Notes under the pieces: model-generated | Seen by the model: the letters and a program-made list of their open reading frames with translations, nothing else | Database searches by the model: none | What the model was told of the DNA's origin: nothing | Program-made: the position numbers and the translations under genes | In this document: positions 17,442-26,816 of the stretch, piece by piece | Numbering within the stretch: position 1 is the first letter of the stretch | Layout: every line of letters starts with the position of its first letter | Assembly (NCBI RefSeq): GCF_008369325.1 | Contig: NZ_VOBI01000004.1 | Span: 1-64,000, forward strand | DNA: 64,000 bases | Direction of reading: 5' to 3' | From: Pseudomonas sp. ANT_H12B | GTDB taxonomy: Bacteria; Pseudomonadota; Gammaproteobacteria; Pseudomonadales; Pseudomonadaceae

Positions 17442-18698
17442 TTACCAGAATTTCCAGGTGTAGGTGGTGATCAGGCGGTTTTCGTCGAAGTCATTACCAT
17501 GGCGGAACTTGACGTTGATGTTGCGCAGTTCGACGCCGAGGTTCTTCAGCGGGCCGTCCTGGACCACGTAGGACAGGTAGATATTGCGCTCCGATTCGCT
17601 GTTGTCGCTGAGGGCGCCGCGATCGATGTCGGTGCCGCGCATGTAACGCGTCATCAGCTTCAAGCCAGGCACACCCACACCGGCGAAATCGAAGTCATAG
17701 CGCGCCTGCCAGGATTTTTCGTTAGGTTTGACGAAGGCGATGGCGGACCAGTTCACCAGGTAAGGCTGCGGCGCGTAACCGTTGAGCGTCGGGAACGTGC
17801 TGTCGCCGAGCATCCGCTGATAACCCAGGCCGAAGGAGTGGGCACCTTTGCGCAGGGTGGTCATGGCGCCGTAGGAGCGGTTATCGATGCGACCATACAA
17901 GGCGTCGCCATCTTCCTTGTTGTTGAAATAGCGCAAGTCGGTTTTCAGACCGTAACCGCCGCCCAGGTCGGCCAGGTAGGTAGCGCCCAGGTAATGCTGA
18001 CGGTAGATGTCTTCCAACTGCCCGTAGAAATAGGTCCCGGTCAGCGCCGGAGTGAAGGCGTAGCTGGCGCCGCCAAAGTTCAAACCGTCGCTGCGGCGCT
18101 GCACGTCAGGCCCGTTGAACAAGTACATTTTTTCGCTGTTAGAGGATTCGCGGCCGCTGATTTCGGTGAAGCGCCCGCCCGTCAGTGTCAGCTTGTCCAC
18201 CTCTTTGGACTCGACCAAGGTGCCGTGATACGTGGTGACCAGTTGCCGCGAATCGTCGGTGTAGGCCACCGGCAGCGTTGGCCGATGCTCACCGTATTTC
18301 AACTCGGTCTTGGAATAACGCACCTTCGCCGTGTAGCCGCCGCGGCCGTAATCGGTCGCCTGTTCTTGCTTGCTGACGCTATAGGGAATGATGCTGTCAG
18401 GCCCCCTGCCACCACCGCCGTCGAGCCGGTAGGCGTATTGCATCGAAGCATCCAGGCCAAACTGCAGCGGCCCCTCGGTGTAGCCCGAGATGAAGCGCAG
18501 GTCGAAGCCCTGGGTCCAGCTGCCGACTCGGGAGTTCTTCGGGTTTTCGCCCTTGAAGTCGCGATCGATATAAAAATTTCGCAAGCCCAGCCCCAGGTGG
18601 CTGTCTTCAACGAAGTCCGCCTGGGCCATCATCGGTGTAATCATTCCGGCCAGGCTGGCCGTCTGCACGCAACGGGTAAACCAACTCGCTTGAAACAT
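17442..18698 (-). CDS. OprD-family outer-membrane porin
   Basis: A 418-residue substrate-specific porin with a signal peptide ending near AQA-DF, the OprD opening DFVEDSHLGLGLRNFYIDRD, and a C-terminal beta strand ending in aromatic residues (TTYTWKFW) for BAM recognition. OprD proteins admit amino acids or aromatic acids. GAGGGG stands 7 bases before the ATG. It is transcribed away from antA and is strongly similar to the porin at 31216-32493, with long identical blocks such as YAYRLDGGGGRGPD and TFPTLNGYAPQPYLVNWS. Likely role: outer-membrane entry of anthranilate or a related acid. Confidence 0.92.
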   Translation of the reverse strand: MFQASWFTRCVQTASLAGMITPMMAQADFVEDSHLGLGLRNFYIDRDFKGENPKNSRVGSWTQGFDLRFISGYTEGPLQFGLDASMQYAYRLDGGGGRGPDSIIPYSVSKQEQATDYGRGGYTAKVRYSKTELKYGEHRPTLPVAYTDDSRQLVTTYHGTLVESKEVDKLTLTGGRFTEISGRESSNSEKMYLFNGPDVQRRSDGLNFGGASYAFTPALTGTYFYGQLEDIYRQHYLGATYLADLGGGYGLKTDLRYFNNKEDGDALYGRIDNRSYGAMTTLRKGAHSFGLGYQRMLGDSTFPTLNGYAPQPYLVNWSAIAFVKPNEKSWQARYDFDFAGVGVPGLKLMTRYMRGTDIDRGALSDNSESERNIYLSYVVQDGPLKNLGVELRNINVKFRHGNDFDENRLITTYTWKFW

Positions 18699-18710
18699 AA
18701 CTTATCCCCT

Positions 18711-19077
18711 CTTATTTAATGTGCGAACACATCAAGTAGCGGCGCGACCAAAGTGATCACTCCAATAGTTGGCAGTTGTTTCTTTATTAAAATATTCAGC
18801 ATGAGTCGTTATGGTTGATGTCGGTCCGGTGAGACAGCCAGCACGCATCGAGAATGATTAGGCAGCATTGGCGCCAGAGTCTCTATCCTGTTATTTCGAG
18901 ACTCATATCCGTTTACTTCGATTTTTCAATCTCTCCTCGTTCGTTCTGCCGCGTCCAGCCAGCTATGGCTGGGCCAATGCACATTGGCCAATTTTATGGA
19001 CTGTGTTTGCCGACAAAGCGGATAGACCCAGGCGCTGGCAACTTATTTAATGCGGACACCAACAACTTATTGAATGC
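18711..19077. promoter_or_regulatory. Porin/antA divergent control region with repeated CTTATT(T/G)AATG boxes
   Basis: The 412-base gap between the porin and antA starts holds no gene. Two near-identical 15-mers, CAACTTATTTAATGC (19039-19053) and CAACTTATTGAATGC (19063-19077), lie 24 bases apart, ending 33 bases before the antA ATG. A third CTTATTTAATG occurs at 18711-18721, just upstream of the porin start, and is also followed by a GCG-A-C-A-C-like stretch. Direct repeats spaced about two helical turns upstream of a promoter are typical AraC/XylS-class sites. This is a candidate operator, not a demonstrated one. Confidence 0.5.
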
Positions 19078-19110
19078 ACGAATTATCCCGATGCAACGAG
19101 GTATCGATTA

Positions 19111-20514
19111 ATGAGCAGTGCAAAAAGCGTCGAACAGTGGAAAAGCTTTATTGAGGGCTGTCTGGACTTCCGGCCGGCAGAAGGCATCTTCCGAATTGCC
19201 CGGGACATGTTTACCGAGCCGGATTTGTTTGATCTGGAAATGGAGTTGATCTTCGAGAAAAACTGGATCTACGCTTGCCACGAAAGCGAAATCGCCAACA
19301 AGCATGACTTCATGACGATGCGCGCCGGGCGCCAGCCGATGATCATCACCCGCGACGGAGACGGCCAACTCAATGCACTGATCAACGCCTGCCAGCACCG
19401 AGGCACGACCCTGACCCGCATCGGCAAGGGCAACCAGTCGACCTTCACCTGCCCGTTCCACGCATGGTGCTACAAAAGCGATGGCCGCCTGGTCAAGGTC
19501 AAGGCGCCCGGTGAATATCCGGAAGGTTTCGACAAAGCCACCCGCGGCCTGAAAAAAGCCCGCATCGAAAGCTACAAGGGCTTTGTCTTTATCAGCCTCG
19601 ACGTCAACGGCACTGACAGCCTGCAGGACTTCCTCGGCGACGCCAAAGTGTTCTTCGACATGATGGTCGCCCAGGCGCCCACCGGTGAACTGGAAGTGCT
19701 GCCGGGCAAGTCTGCCTACACCTACGACGGCAACTGGAAACTGCAAAATGAAAACGGTCTGGACGGCTATCACGTCAGCACCGTGCACTACAACTACGTG
19801 GCCACCGTGCAACATCGCCAGCAGGTCAACAGCGAGAAAGGCCTGGCCGGTGCCGACACCCTGGACTACAGCAAGCTCGGCGCTGGCGACAAGGAAACCG
19901 ACGACGGCTGGTTTGCCTTCCACAACGGCCACAGCTTGCTGTTCAGCGATATGCCCAACCCGGCGGTGCGCCCCGGTTACGGCACGATCATGCCGCGCCT
20001 GCTCGAAGAATACGGCCAGGGCAAGGCCGAGTGGATGATGCACCGGCTGCGCAACCTGAACATCTACCCGAGCATGTTCTTCCTCGACCAGATCAGCTCG
20101 CAGCTGCGCATTATCCGTCCACTGGCGTGGAACAAGACCGAGATCAACAGCTTCTGCCTGGGCGTGGTCGGCGAGTCGGATGCCGATCGGGAAAACCGCA
20201 TTCGTCAGTTCGAAGACTTCTTCAACGTGTCCGGCATGGGCACCCCCGATGACCTGGTTGAGTTTCGCGAAGCCCAGCGCGGTTTCCAGGCACGGCTTGA
20301 GCGCTGGAGCGACATTTCCCGGGGCGTGGGCAAATGGGTCGAGGGTGCGACGCCCAACAGCGAAACCATCGGCATCTCACCGGCACTGACCGGCACCGAG
20401 TTCACCCATGAAGGCCTCTACGTCAATCAACATGGCAACTGGCAGCGCTTCATGCTCGAAGGTCTGGCGCGCAAGGCCGCCGAAGAGCAACCGTTGAAAC
20501 TGCGTGAGGTGTGA
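19111..20514 (+). CDS. antA: Anthranilate 1,2-dioxygenase, large (alpha) subunit
   Basis: A 467-residue Rieske oxygenase. Rieske ligands are Cys94, His96, Cys114 and His117 (CQHRG, CPFHAW); mononuclear iron ligands are His221 and His226 with bridging Asp218 (GLDGYHVSTVH). The length, the opening (CLDFRPAEGIFRIARDMFTE) and the order alpha-beta-reductase fit AntA/BenA-type enzymes. The partner proteins AntB and AntC match anthranilate dioxygenase best as I recall it. It converts anthranilate, O2 and NADH to catechol, CO2 and ammonia. Benzoate dioxygenase is the main alternative, but no benD-like diol dehydrogenase follows, as expected for anthranilate, where the diol decomposes spontaneously. 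Confidence 0.88.
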   Translation: MSSAKSVEQWKSFIEGCLDFRPAEGIFRIARDMFTEPDLFDLEMELIFEKNWIYACHESEIANKHDFMTMRAGRQPMIITRDGDGQLNALINACQHRGTTLTRIGKGNQSTFTCPFHAWCYKSDGRLVKVKAPGEYPEGFDKATRGLKKARIESYKGFVFISLDVNGTDSLQDFLGDAKVFFDMMVAQAPTGELEVLPGKSAYTYDGNWKLQNENGLDGYHVSTVHYNYVATVQHRQQVNSEKGLAGADTLDYSKLGAGDKETDDGWFAFHNGHSLLFSDMPNPAVRPGYGTIMPRLLEEYGQGKAEWMMHRLRNLNIYPSMFFLDQISSQLRIIRPLAWNKTEINSFCLGVVGESDADRENRIRQFEDFFNVSGMGTPDDLVEFREAQRGFQARLERWSDISRGVGKWVEGATPNSETIGISPALTGTEFTHEGLYVNQHGNWQRFMLEGLARKAAEEQPLKLREV

Positions 20515-20516
20515 AC

Positions 20517-21008
20517 ATGAATTCGCAACTGCAATACCGCATCGAGCAATTCTTCTACCGCAACGCTGAAGCCTGCGACGCTCAGGACTGGGATACGTAC
20601 CTGTCGATGTTCAGCGACGACAGCGAGTTCCACCTGCCGCAATGGGACTCGGAGCATGTCTACACCACCGACCCGAAAAAAGGCATGTCCCTGATCTACT
20701 ACCCCAACCGTGGCGGCCTCGAGGACCGGGTGTTCCGCATTCGCACCGGCAAGGCCGCGTCGACCATCCCGATGCCGCGCACCCTGCACCTGATCAGCAA
20801 TGTGCGCATTGCTCCGTTGGACAACGACGAGCTGGAGGTGCGGGTTAACTGGCACACCCTCTACTACCGCCTGCAAACCGCCGAGCAGTTCTTCGGCCGC
20901 GCCACCTACCGCCTACGGCCCGATGGCGAGAGCTGGAAGATCAGCCGCAAGCATGTGGTGCTACTCAACGACACCATCAATTCGGTGCTCGATTTCTATC
21001 ACCTCTGA
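20517..21008 (+). CDS. antB: Anthranilate 1,2-dioxygenase, small (beta) subunit
   Basis: A 163-residue NTF2-fold beta subunit with the AntB-like features EQFFYRNAEACDAQDWDTYL, FHLPQWDSEHVYTTDP and C-terminal LLNDTINSVLDFYHL. The ATG at 20517 has GAGG 7 bases upstream; an in-frame GTG at 20511 overlaps the antA stop but sits too close to the ribosome site. Structural subunit of the oxygenase. Confidence 0.88.
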   Translation: MNSQLQYRIEQFFYRNAEACDAQDWDTYLSMFSDDSEFHLPQWDSEHVYTTDPKKGMSLIYYPNRGGLEDRVFRIRTGKAASTIPMPRTLHLISNVRIAPLDNDELEVRVNWHTLYYRLQTAEQFFGRATYRLRPDGESWKISRKHVVLLNDTINSVLDFYHL

Positions 21009-21026
21009 CTGGCGGAAATCTGGATC

Positions 21027-22052
21027 ATGAGTCACAAGGTCGCGTTCAGTTTTGCCGATGGAAAAACCTTGTTCTTCCCGGTAAAGAACAATGAAATCCT
21101 GCTCGATGCGGCGCTGCGCAACGGCATCGATATCCCGCTCGACTGCCGGGAAGGCGTGTGCGGGACATGTCAGGGTCGCTGCGAGTCGGGACAATACAGC
21201 CAGGACTATGTCGACGATGAAGCACTGTCGGCCGACGACCTGCGCCAGCGCAAAATGCTGACCTGCCAGACCCGGGTCCAATCCGACGCGGCGTTCTACT
21301 TCGATTTCGCGTCCAGCCTGTGCAATGCCTCGGGGCCGGATCGGCTCAAGGGCATCGTGCGGGCCGTCGAGCAGGTGTCGCCGAACACCGCGATCCTGCA
21401 CCTGGACGCCGGTGCCGATGGCCAGCACCTGGACTTTTTGCCCGGCCAGTACGCGCGGCTGCAAGTGCCGGGCACAGAAGGCAAGCGCTCTTACTCATTC
21501 GCCAACCGCCCCAACAGCAGCAACCAGTTGCAGTTTCTGATCCGGCTGCTGCCCGACGGGCTGATGAGCAATTACATCCGCGAGCGCAGCCTGATCGGCG
21601 ACGAGATCATGCTCGAAGCGCCCCTCGGCGCCTTTTACCTGCGCCATGTCGACAAGCCATTGGTGTTTGTCGCCGGCGGCACCGGGCTCTCGGCGTTCCT
21701 GGGCATGCTCGATGAGATCGCCGAGCGTGGTGGTTGCGGGCATCCGGTGCATCTGTACTACGGCGTGCGCAACGCCGCCGACCTTTGCGAAACCGCGCGC
21801 ATCGCGGCCTACGCAGAGCGGATTCCCGGCTTTCGCTTCACCGCGGTCATCAGCGATCCGACCCCGGACTGGAGCGGCAAGCGCGGTTACATCACCGAGC
21901 ATTTCGACCTTGCCGAGTTTCGCGACCTGGACCTGGACATGTACCTCTGCGGGCCGCCGCCCATGGTCGAGTCGATCAAGCAATGGCTGGCCGTCCAGGC
22001 TCTGGACCAGACCCGCCTGCATTACGAGAAATTCACCGAAAGCAACACCTGA
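21027..22052 (+). CDS. antC: Anthranilate dioxygenase reductase
   Basis: A 341-residue reductase with an N-terminal [2Fe-2S] ferredoxin domain (Cys40, Cys45, Cys48, Cys80 in CREGVCGTC and LTC), an FAD domain (RSYSFANRP) and an NAD domain (VAGGTGLSAFLGML, LCGPPPMVESI). This ferredoxin-first order is that of AntC/BenC and is opposite to the VanB-type reductases at 9429 and 33243. It starts 18 bases after antB and completes the antABC operon. Confidence 0.9.
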   Translation: MSHKVAFSFADGKTLFFPVKNNEILLDAALRNGIDIPLDCREGVCGTCQGRCESGQYSQDYVDDEALSADDLRQRKMLTCQTRVQSDAAFYFDFASSLCNASGPDRLKGIVRAVEQVSPNTAILHLDAGADGQHLDFLPGQYARLQVPGTEGKRSYSFANRPNSSNQLQFLIRLLPDGLMSNYIRERSLIGDEIMLEAPLGAFYLRHVDKPLVFVAGGTGLSAFLGMLDEIAERGGCGHPVHLYYGVRNAADLCETARIAAYAERIPGFRFTAVISDPTPDWSGKRGYITEHFDLAEFRDLDLDMYLCGPPPMVESIKQWLAVQALDQTRLHYEKFTESNT

Positions 22053-22159
22053 CACTGGAACCCACAGCCAAAACAAATTTCCAGGCACCCGGACATTTTT
22101 TACTGCCCTCAACTAACAACTACGTCACGCGCGATGCGGACTTCACTAAAGGCGGCACT

Positions 22160-23320
22160 ATGAAAAAACTACTCGTGGGTACACTGCTGGCGGCCAGCTG
22201 CGTGGCCAGTCTGCTGGCCCAGGCCCAGGACCCGGTGCGCATCGGTTTTATCACCACCCTCTCGACCCCCGCCGGTTACCTGGGTGAGGACTCCCGCGAC
22301 GGTTTCCAACTGGCCATCGATCAGGAAGACGGCAAGCTCGGCGGTGTGCCGGTGAGCCTGCTGGTCGAGGACGACGGACTGCAACCGGCGCGCGCCAAGC
22401 AGATCATCGACCGCATGAGCCTGGACGGCATTTCGCTGTACACCGGGGTGATCTTTTCCAATGTGCTGGCGGCGGTGGTCAACACGGCGACCAAGGACGG
22501 CTTCTACATCAGCAACAATACCGGCCCTTCGAGCCTGGCTGGCAAGCAGTGCAAGCCCAACTACTTCGTGGCCTCGTACCAGAACGACACAATCCATGAA
22601 ATGGCCGGTGTCGCGGCCAACGACCTGGGCTACAAGAAGATGGTCATCCTGGCCCCCAACTATCAGGGTGGGCGCGATGCGCTGGAAGGCTTCAAGCGCA
22701 CTTACAAAGGTGAGGTCACCGAGATCTACACCAAGCTCAACCAACTGGACTTCTCGGTTGAGCTGGCACGGGTGCGCTCTCTGGCGCCGGATGCGATTTT
22801 CGAGTTCCATCCCGGCGGTGCCGGCATCAACTTCGCCAAGCAATACGGCAGCTCGGGCCTGGGCAAAACCATCCCGATGGTGGTGCCCGTGTTCTCCATG
22901 GACGAACGCATGCTCGCCGCCACCGGCGATGTCGCCAAAGGCATGAACATCGTGACCCTGTGGAACCCTCAGTCGAACAACCCGGCCAATCAGGCGTTCG
23001 TCAAAGCGTTCAGCGAAAAATACAAACGCGTGCCGACGGTGTATGCCGCTCAGACCTATGACACGGCGCGGCTGATCGGGGCTGCACTCAAGAGCGTGGA
23101 CGGCAACATGAAAGACCCCGAGGCGTTTCGCAACGCCCTGCGCAACGTCAAGTTCGACTCGATCCGTGGCGATTTCGCCTTCGGCAAGAACCAGCATGCG
23201 GTCATCGACTGGTATTTGCTACGCGTAGAAGCCGACGCCAACGGCAAGCTGGTCCAGGTGCCGGTGAAGACCATCGCCAAATCGCAAGTGGACAGTTTCG
23301 CCGCCGAATGCGCCCTGTGA
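22160..23320 (+). CDS. Branched-chain-type (HAAT) ABC binding protein linked to antABC
   Basis: A 386-residue periplasmic binding protein of the LivJ/LivK class. The signal peptide (MKKLLVGTLLAASCVASLL, cleavage near AQA-QD) precedes VRIGFITTLSTPAG and GFQLAIDQEDGKLGGVPV. It lies 107 bases after antC in the same direction and heads a complete importer (two permeases, two ATPases). HAAT relatives often carry aromatic acids in soil bacteria, so anthranilate or a precursor is a reasonable ligand by context. Confidence 0.88.
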   Translation: MKKLLVGTLLAASCVASLLAQAQDPVRIGFITTLSTPAGYLGEDSRDGFQLAIDQEDGKLGGVPVSLLVEDDGLQPARAKQIIDRMSLDGISLYTGVIFSNVLAAVVNTATKDGFYISNNTGPSSLAGKQCKPNYFVASYQNDTIHEMAGVAANDLGYKKMVILAPNYQGGRDALEGFKRTYKGEVTEIYTKLNQLDFSVELARVRSLAPDAIFEFHPGGAGINFAKQYGSSGLGKTIPMVVPVFSMDERMLAATGDVAKGMNIVTLWNPQSNNPANQAFVKAFSEKYKRVPTVYAAQTYDTARLIGAALKSVDGNMKDPEAFRNALRNVKFDSIRGDFAFGKNQHAVIDWYLLRVEADANGKLVQVPVKTIAKSQVDSFAAECAL

Positions 23321-23384
23321 TCCGACCGCTCGGTCTCGTGCCTGGCTGCGTCAGCGGCCGGCACTTTTCGTAGGACTCCCCAGC

Positions 23385-24296
23385 ATGCTGCTACTCGAAC
23401 AAATTCTTAACGGTTTGCAATACAGCGCCTTGCTGTTTTTGCTCGCCTCCGGCCTGACGCTGATCTTCGGCATCATGGGCGTCATCAACCTGGCCCATGG
23501 CGCCTTTTACATGGTCGGGGCCTTCTGCGCCGCCTACACCGCGTCGCTCAGCGGCTCGTTCTGGCTCGCCGGGCTGGCCGCGGTGGTCGGCTCCGCGCTG
23601 TACGGGCTGCTGATTGAAACCAGCATCATGCGCCGGCTCTACAGCCGCGATCACCTCGACCAGGTACTGGCCACCCTGGCCGTGGTGTTTTTCACCAACG
23701 AGCTGATCACGGTGCTGTTCGGCCGCAGCCCGCCCGCCATGCCGACACCCGAGTGGTATGGCACCTTCGTCGAAGTCCTGCCGGGGTTGATGTACCCGGT
23801 CAGTCGCTTGCTGTTCATCGCCGCCGGAGCACTGGTGGCGATTGCCATGTGGCTGCTGATCAACCACACCCGCCTGGGAATGCTGATCCGTGCCGGCGCC
23901 GACGACCACGAGATGGTCGGCGCACTGGGCGTGAACATCGCACGCCTCTACACCCTGGTTTTCGTCTTTGGCTGTGTACTCTGCGGACTCGCCGGTTTCA
24001 TGGCGGCCCCGCTGCTGTCGGTGGAAATCGGCATGGGCGAAAAGGTCCTGATCACCACGTTCGTGGTCATCGTTGTCGGCGGCGTCGGCTCGGTGCGCGG
24101 CGCGCTCGCCGGTGCCCTGCTGATCGGCATGGTCGACGGCCTGGGGCGCGCCTATATCCCGCAATTGCTTGACCAACTGTTACCCGCCGAAGTCAGCGGC
24201 ACCTTAAGTGGCGGACTGATTTCCGCCAGCGCCTACATCGTCATGGCCGTCGTCCTGCTGGTCCGTCCACGCGGCCTGTTACCCGCCCGCGCCTGA
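23385..24296 (+). CDS. HAAT ABC permease, LivH type
   Basis: A 303-residue integral membrane protein starting LLLEQILNGLQYSALLFLLA and containing GLTLIFGIMGVINLAHGAFYM, the LivH hallmark. About eight hydrophobic segments. Follows the binding-protein gene and precedes the LivM-type gene by 10 bases. Confidence 0.9.
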   Translation: MLLLEQILNGLQYSALLFLLASGLTLIFGIMGVINLAHGAFYMVGAFCAAYTASLSGSFWLAGLAAVVGSALYGLLIETSIMRRLYSRDHLDQVLATLAVVFFTNELITVLFGRSPPAMPTPEWYGTFVEVLPGLMYPVSRLLFIAAGALVAIAMWLLINHTRLGMLIRAGADDHEMVGALGVNIARLYTLVFVFGCVLCGLAGFMAAPLLSVEIGMGEKVLITTFVVIVVGGVGSVRGALAGALLIGMVDGLGRAYIPQLLDQLLPAEVSGTLSGGLISASAYIVMAVVLLVRPRGLLPARA

Positions 24297-24306
24297 GGAG
24301 AACTAC

Positions 24307-25332
24307 ATGTCCCGTCGAGTCCTTATCGATCTGCTCTGCCTGGCGACGTTCGCCCTCCTGCCGCTGCTTGCATCGCTGTTGCACGAACCCTTTCTGGTCA
24401 GCCTGTTCACGCGCCTGGCGATCTACGGTATGGCCGCGGCCAGCCTGGACCTGCTGATCGGCTATGGCGCGATGATCAGCTTCGGTCATGCGGCGTTCTT
24501 TGGCCTTGGCGGCTACATGGTCGGCGTCATCGGTTTTCACACCTCCCAGGCCATGCCGTTGTGGGGCTGGGATGGCTCCAGCAGCGCGCTGATCGTCTGG
24601 CCGCTGTCGCTGCTGGTCTGCGCGCTGTTTGCCGCAGTGGTCGGCTATCTGTCACTGCGCACCAGCGGCGTGCAGTTCATCATGATTACCCTGGCGTTCG
24701 GCCAGATGCTGTATTTCGTCCTCAGCTCACTGTCGCTGTATGGCGGTGATGACGGCATCCTGCTCAACGAACGCAATACGCTACCGGGGCTGGATATGGA
24801 AAATCCGGTGCAGTTCTACTACCTATGCCTGGGGCTGCTGGTGGCGTGGCTGCTGTTCTGCCGGCGGCTGGTCAACTCGCGCTTCGGCTATGTCCTGCGC
24901 GGCCTCAAGCAAAGCGAACGGCGCAGCATCAGCCTGGGTTTGCACCCGTTGCGCTACCGGCTGAGCGCCTTCGTCATCGCCGGGGTCGGCGGCGGACTGG
25001 CCGGGATCTTGTGGGCCAACTACGCCATGTTCGTCAGCCCGGACATGGGCGCCTGGCACAAGTCCGGCGAGTTGATGGCGATGGTCATTCTCGGCGGTGT
25101 TGGCACCCTGCTCGGGCCGATACTCGGCGCGGCGGTATACCTGGGACTGGAGCAGGTGTTGAGCCTGTGGACCGAGCACTGGCTGTTGATCTTCGGCCCG
25201 TTGCTGCTGGTGGTGGTGCTGTTCGGCAAAAAAGGTTTGTACGGCCTGCTGCTCAGTCCGTGGCCCCGCTGGCGCAAGGCCCCGGCGCCGGAAAAACCGC
25301 CCGTCATCGTCAGCAGCGAGGCACGTTCATGA
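24307..25332 (+). CDS. HAAT ABC permease, LivM type
   Basis: A 341-residue permease with LIGYGAMISFGHAAFFGLGG and AMVILGGVGTLLGPILGA, typical of LivM. The start has AGGAG (24297-24301). Its stop overlaps the ATG of the ATPase gene. Forms the membrane channel with the LivH-type partner. Confidence 0.9.
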   Translation: MSRRVLIDLLCLATFALLPLLASLLHEPFLVSLFTRLAIYGMAAASLDLLIGYGAMISFGHAAFFGLGGYMVGVIGFHTSQAMPLWGWDGSSSALIVWPLSLLVCALFAAVVGYLSLRTSGVQFIMITLAFGQMLYFVLSSLSLYGGDDGILLNERNTLPGLDMENPVQFYYLCLGLLVAWLLFCRRLVNSRFGYVLRGLKQSERRSISLGLHPLRYRLSAFVIAGVGGGLAGILWANYAMFVSPDMGAWHKSGELMAMVILGGVGTLLGPILGAAVYLGLEQVLSLWTEHWLLIFGPLLLVVVLFGKKGLYGLLLSPWPRWRKAPAPEKPPVIVSSEARS

Positions 25333-26078
25333 ACCCGCAATTGTCGATCCAGGATCTGCATAAAACCTTTGGCGCGGTCAAGGCCACCAACGGTGCAAGC
25401 TTCGATATCGCCCCGGGGGAACTGCACGCCATCATCGGCCCCAACGGCGCCGGCAAGTCGACACTGATTTCGCAGATCGCCGGGGAGATCCGCCCGGACA
25501 AGGGGCGAATCTTCCTCAACGGCCAGGACATCACCGACGTGCCCGCCCATCAGCGCCCTCGCCTCGGCCTGGCGCGGGCCTTCCAGGTCAGTCAGCTGTA
25601 TCCGGAGTTCACCCTGCTGGAAAACGTCGCCGTCGCGATCGCCGCCCGGGAGGGTCAGACCTTCGGCATGTGGAAACCCCTGACCAGTGACCGCCGCCTG
25701 CTGGACCCGGCGGCTGACTATCTGCAACGTGTCGGACTCGCGGCACGCGGCCAGGCCTTGGTCAGCGAGTTGTCCCACGGCGAACGGCGGCAGCTGGAAA
25801 TCGCCCTGGCCCTGGCCCAGGAAGCTTCGGTGCTGTTGCTCGACGAGCCGATGGCTGGAATGGGTGCGGAGGAATCGGCGCGCATGACGCAATTGTTGCT
25901 CGAACTCAAGGGCCGCTACGCGATCCTGCTGGTAGAGCACGACATGGACGCCGTGTTCGCCCTGGCCGACCGCATTACCGTGCTGGTCTACGGCCAGACC
26001 ATCCTGACCGGCAGCGTCGAGCAGATTCGCAACGACCCGCAAGTACGCGCCGCCTACCTGGGAGAAGAACATGCTTGA
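25329..26078 (+). CDS. HAAT ABC ATPase, LivG type
   Basis: A 249-residue ATP-binding protein with Walker A GPNGAGKSTL, signature LSHGERRQLEIALALA and Walker B VLLLDEPMAGMG, then LLVEHDMDAVFALADRI. The true start is ATG 25329 (ATGA overlap with livM); the frame is open further upstream but that part is a shadow of the permease. Overlaps the LivF-type gene by eight bases. Confidence 0.9.
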   Translation: MNPQLSIQDLHKTFGAVKATNGASFDIAPGELHAIIGPNGAGKSTLISQIAGEIRPDKGRIFLNGQDITDVPAHQRPRLGLARAFQVSQLYPEFTLLENVAVAIAAREGQTFGMWKPLTSDRRLLDPAADYLQRVGLAARGQALVSELSHGERRQLEIALALAQEASVLLLDEPMAGMGAEESARMTQLLLELKGRYAILLVEHDMDAVFALADRITVLVYGQTILTGSVEQIRNDPQVRAAYLGEEHA

Positions 26079-26757
26079 AGTCAGTGGATTACAGGCCGGC
26101 TACGGCCTGAGCCAAGTGCTGTTCGACATGCACTTGAAGATCGAACAGGGCCAGGTGGTATCGCTGATCGGGCGCAACGGCATGGGCAAGACCACCACGA
26201 TCAAATCGATCATGGGTCTGCTCAAACCCACCGCCGGCAGCGTCTTGATCCACGGTCGGGAAATGCGTGGCGCGCCACCCTACCGCATCGCCCAGGCAGG
26301 GCTGGGATTAGTGCCCGAAGGCCGGCGCGGCTTTGGCAGCCTGAGTGTGCGGGAAAACCTGCTGGCCACCGCGACCCGGGGCAAGTGGGACCTGGCACGG
26401 ATCTACCAGTTGTTTCCACGCTTGCAGGAACGCCAGGACCAGTTGTCAAAAACCCTCTCCGGCGGTGAACAGCAGATGATGGTGGTCGCCCGCGCCCTGC
26501 TGACCAACCCGCAATTGCTGATTCTCGACGAGGCCACCGAAGGCCTCGCGCCGATCATTCGCGAAACCATCTGGAGTTGCCTGGCGAACTTGAAAGCCGA
26601 GGGCGAGACGATTCTGGTCATCGACAAGAACCTCAAGGAAATGGCGCGGGTGGTCGACTGCCATCACATCATCGAAAAGGGCCGACAGGTGTGGAACGGA
26701 ACCCCGGCGCAACTGGCCGAAACGCCGGAATTGTCCCGGCGTTACCTGGGGGTCTGA
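26071..26757 (+). CDS. HAAT ABC ATPase, LivF type
   Basis: A 228-residue ATPase with Walker A GRNGMGKTTT, signature LSGGEQQMMVVARAL and Walker B LLILDEATEGLAP. LivF proteins are the shorter of the two ATPases. Last gene of the ant-linked importer; the next gene is convergent and 59 bases away. Confidence 0.9.
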   Translation: MLEVSGLQAGYGLSQVLFDMHLKIEQGQVVSLIGRNGMGKTTTIKSIMGLLKPTAGSVLIHGREMRGAPPYRIAQAGLGLVPEGRRGFGSLSVRENLLATATRGKWDLARIYQLFPRLQERQDQLSKTLSGGEQQMMVVARALLTNPQLLILDEATEGLAPIIRETIWSCLANLKAEGETILVIDKNLKEMARVVDCHHIIEKGRQVWNGTPAQLAETPELSRRYLGV

Positions 26758-26816
26758 ATCATTGGCTGCAGGCCCCCTTCGGGGGAACGGGCTTGTTCAA
26801 GGGTGCCCCGGTCGCT

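Noticed and set aside
17394..18719. A long open frame (about 440 codons) antisense to the OprD porin
   Set aside because: It mirrors the porin gene's codon structure, has no recognisable domain and its composition is typical of antisense frames in G+C-rich DNA. The same holds for the frame opposite the second porin (31171-32328).
22084..22159. A possible longer N-terminus of the ant-linked binding protein reaching back over antC
   Set aside because: The family signal peptide begins exactly at ATG 22160; the upstream frame is a shadow of antC.
26771..26790. A C-run/TTCG/G-run hairpin after the ant-linked LivF gene as terminator
   Set aside because: The stem is only four to five base pairs and no T run follows; too weak to call.
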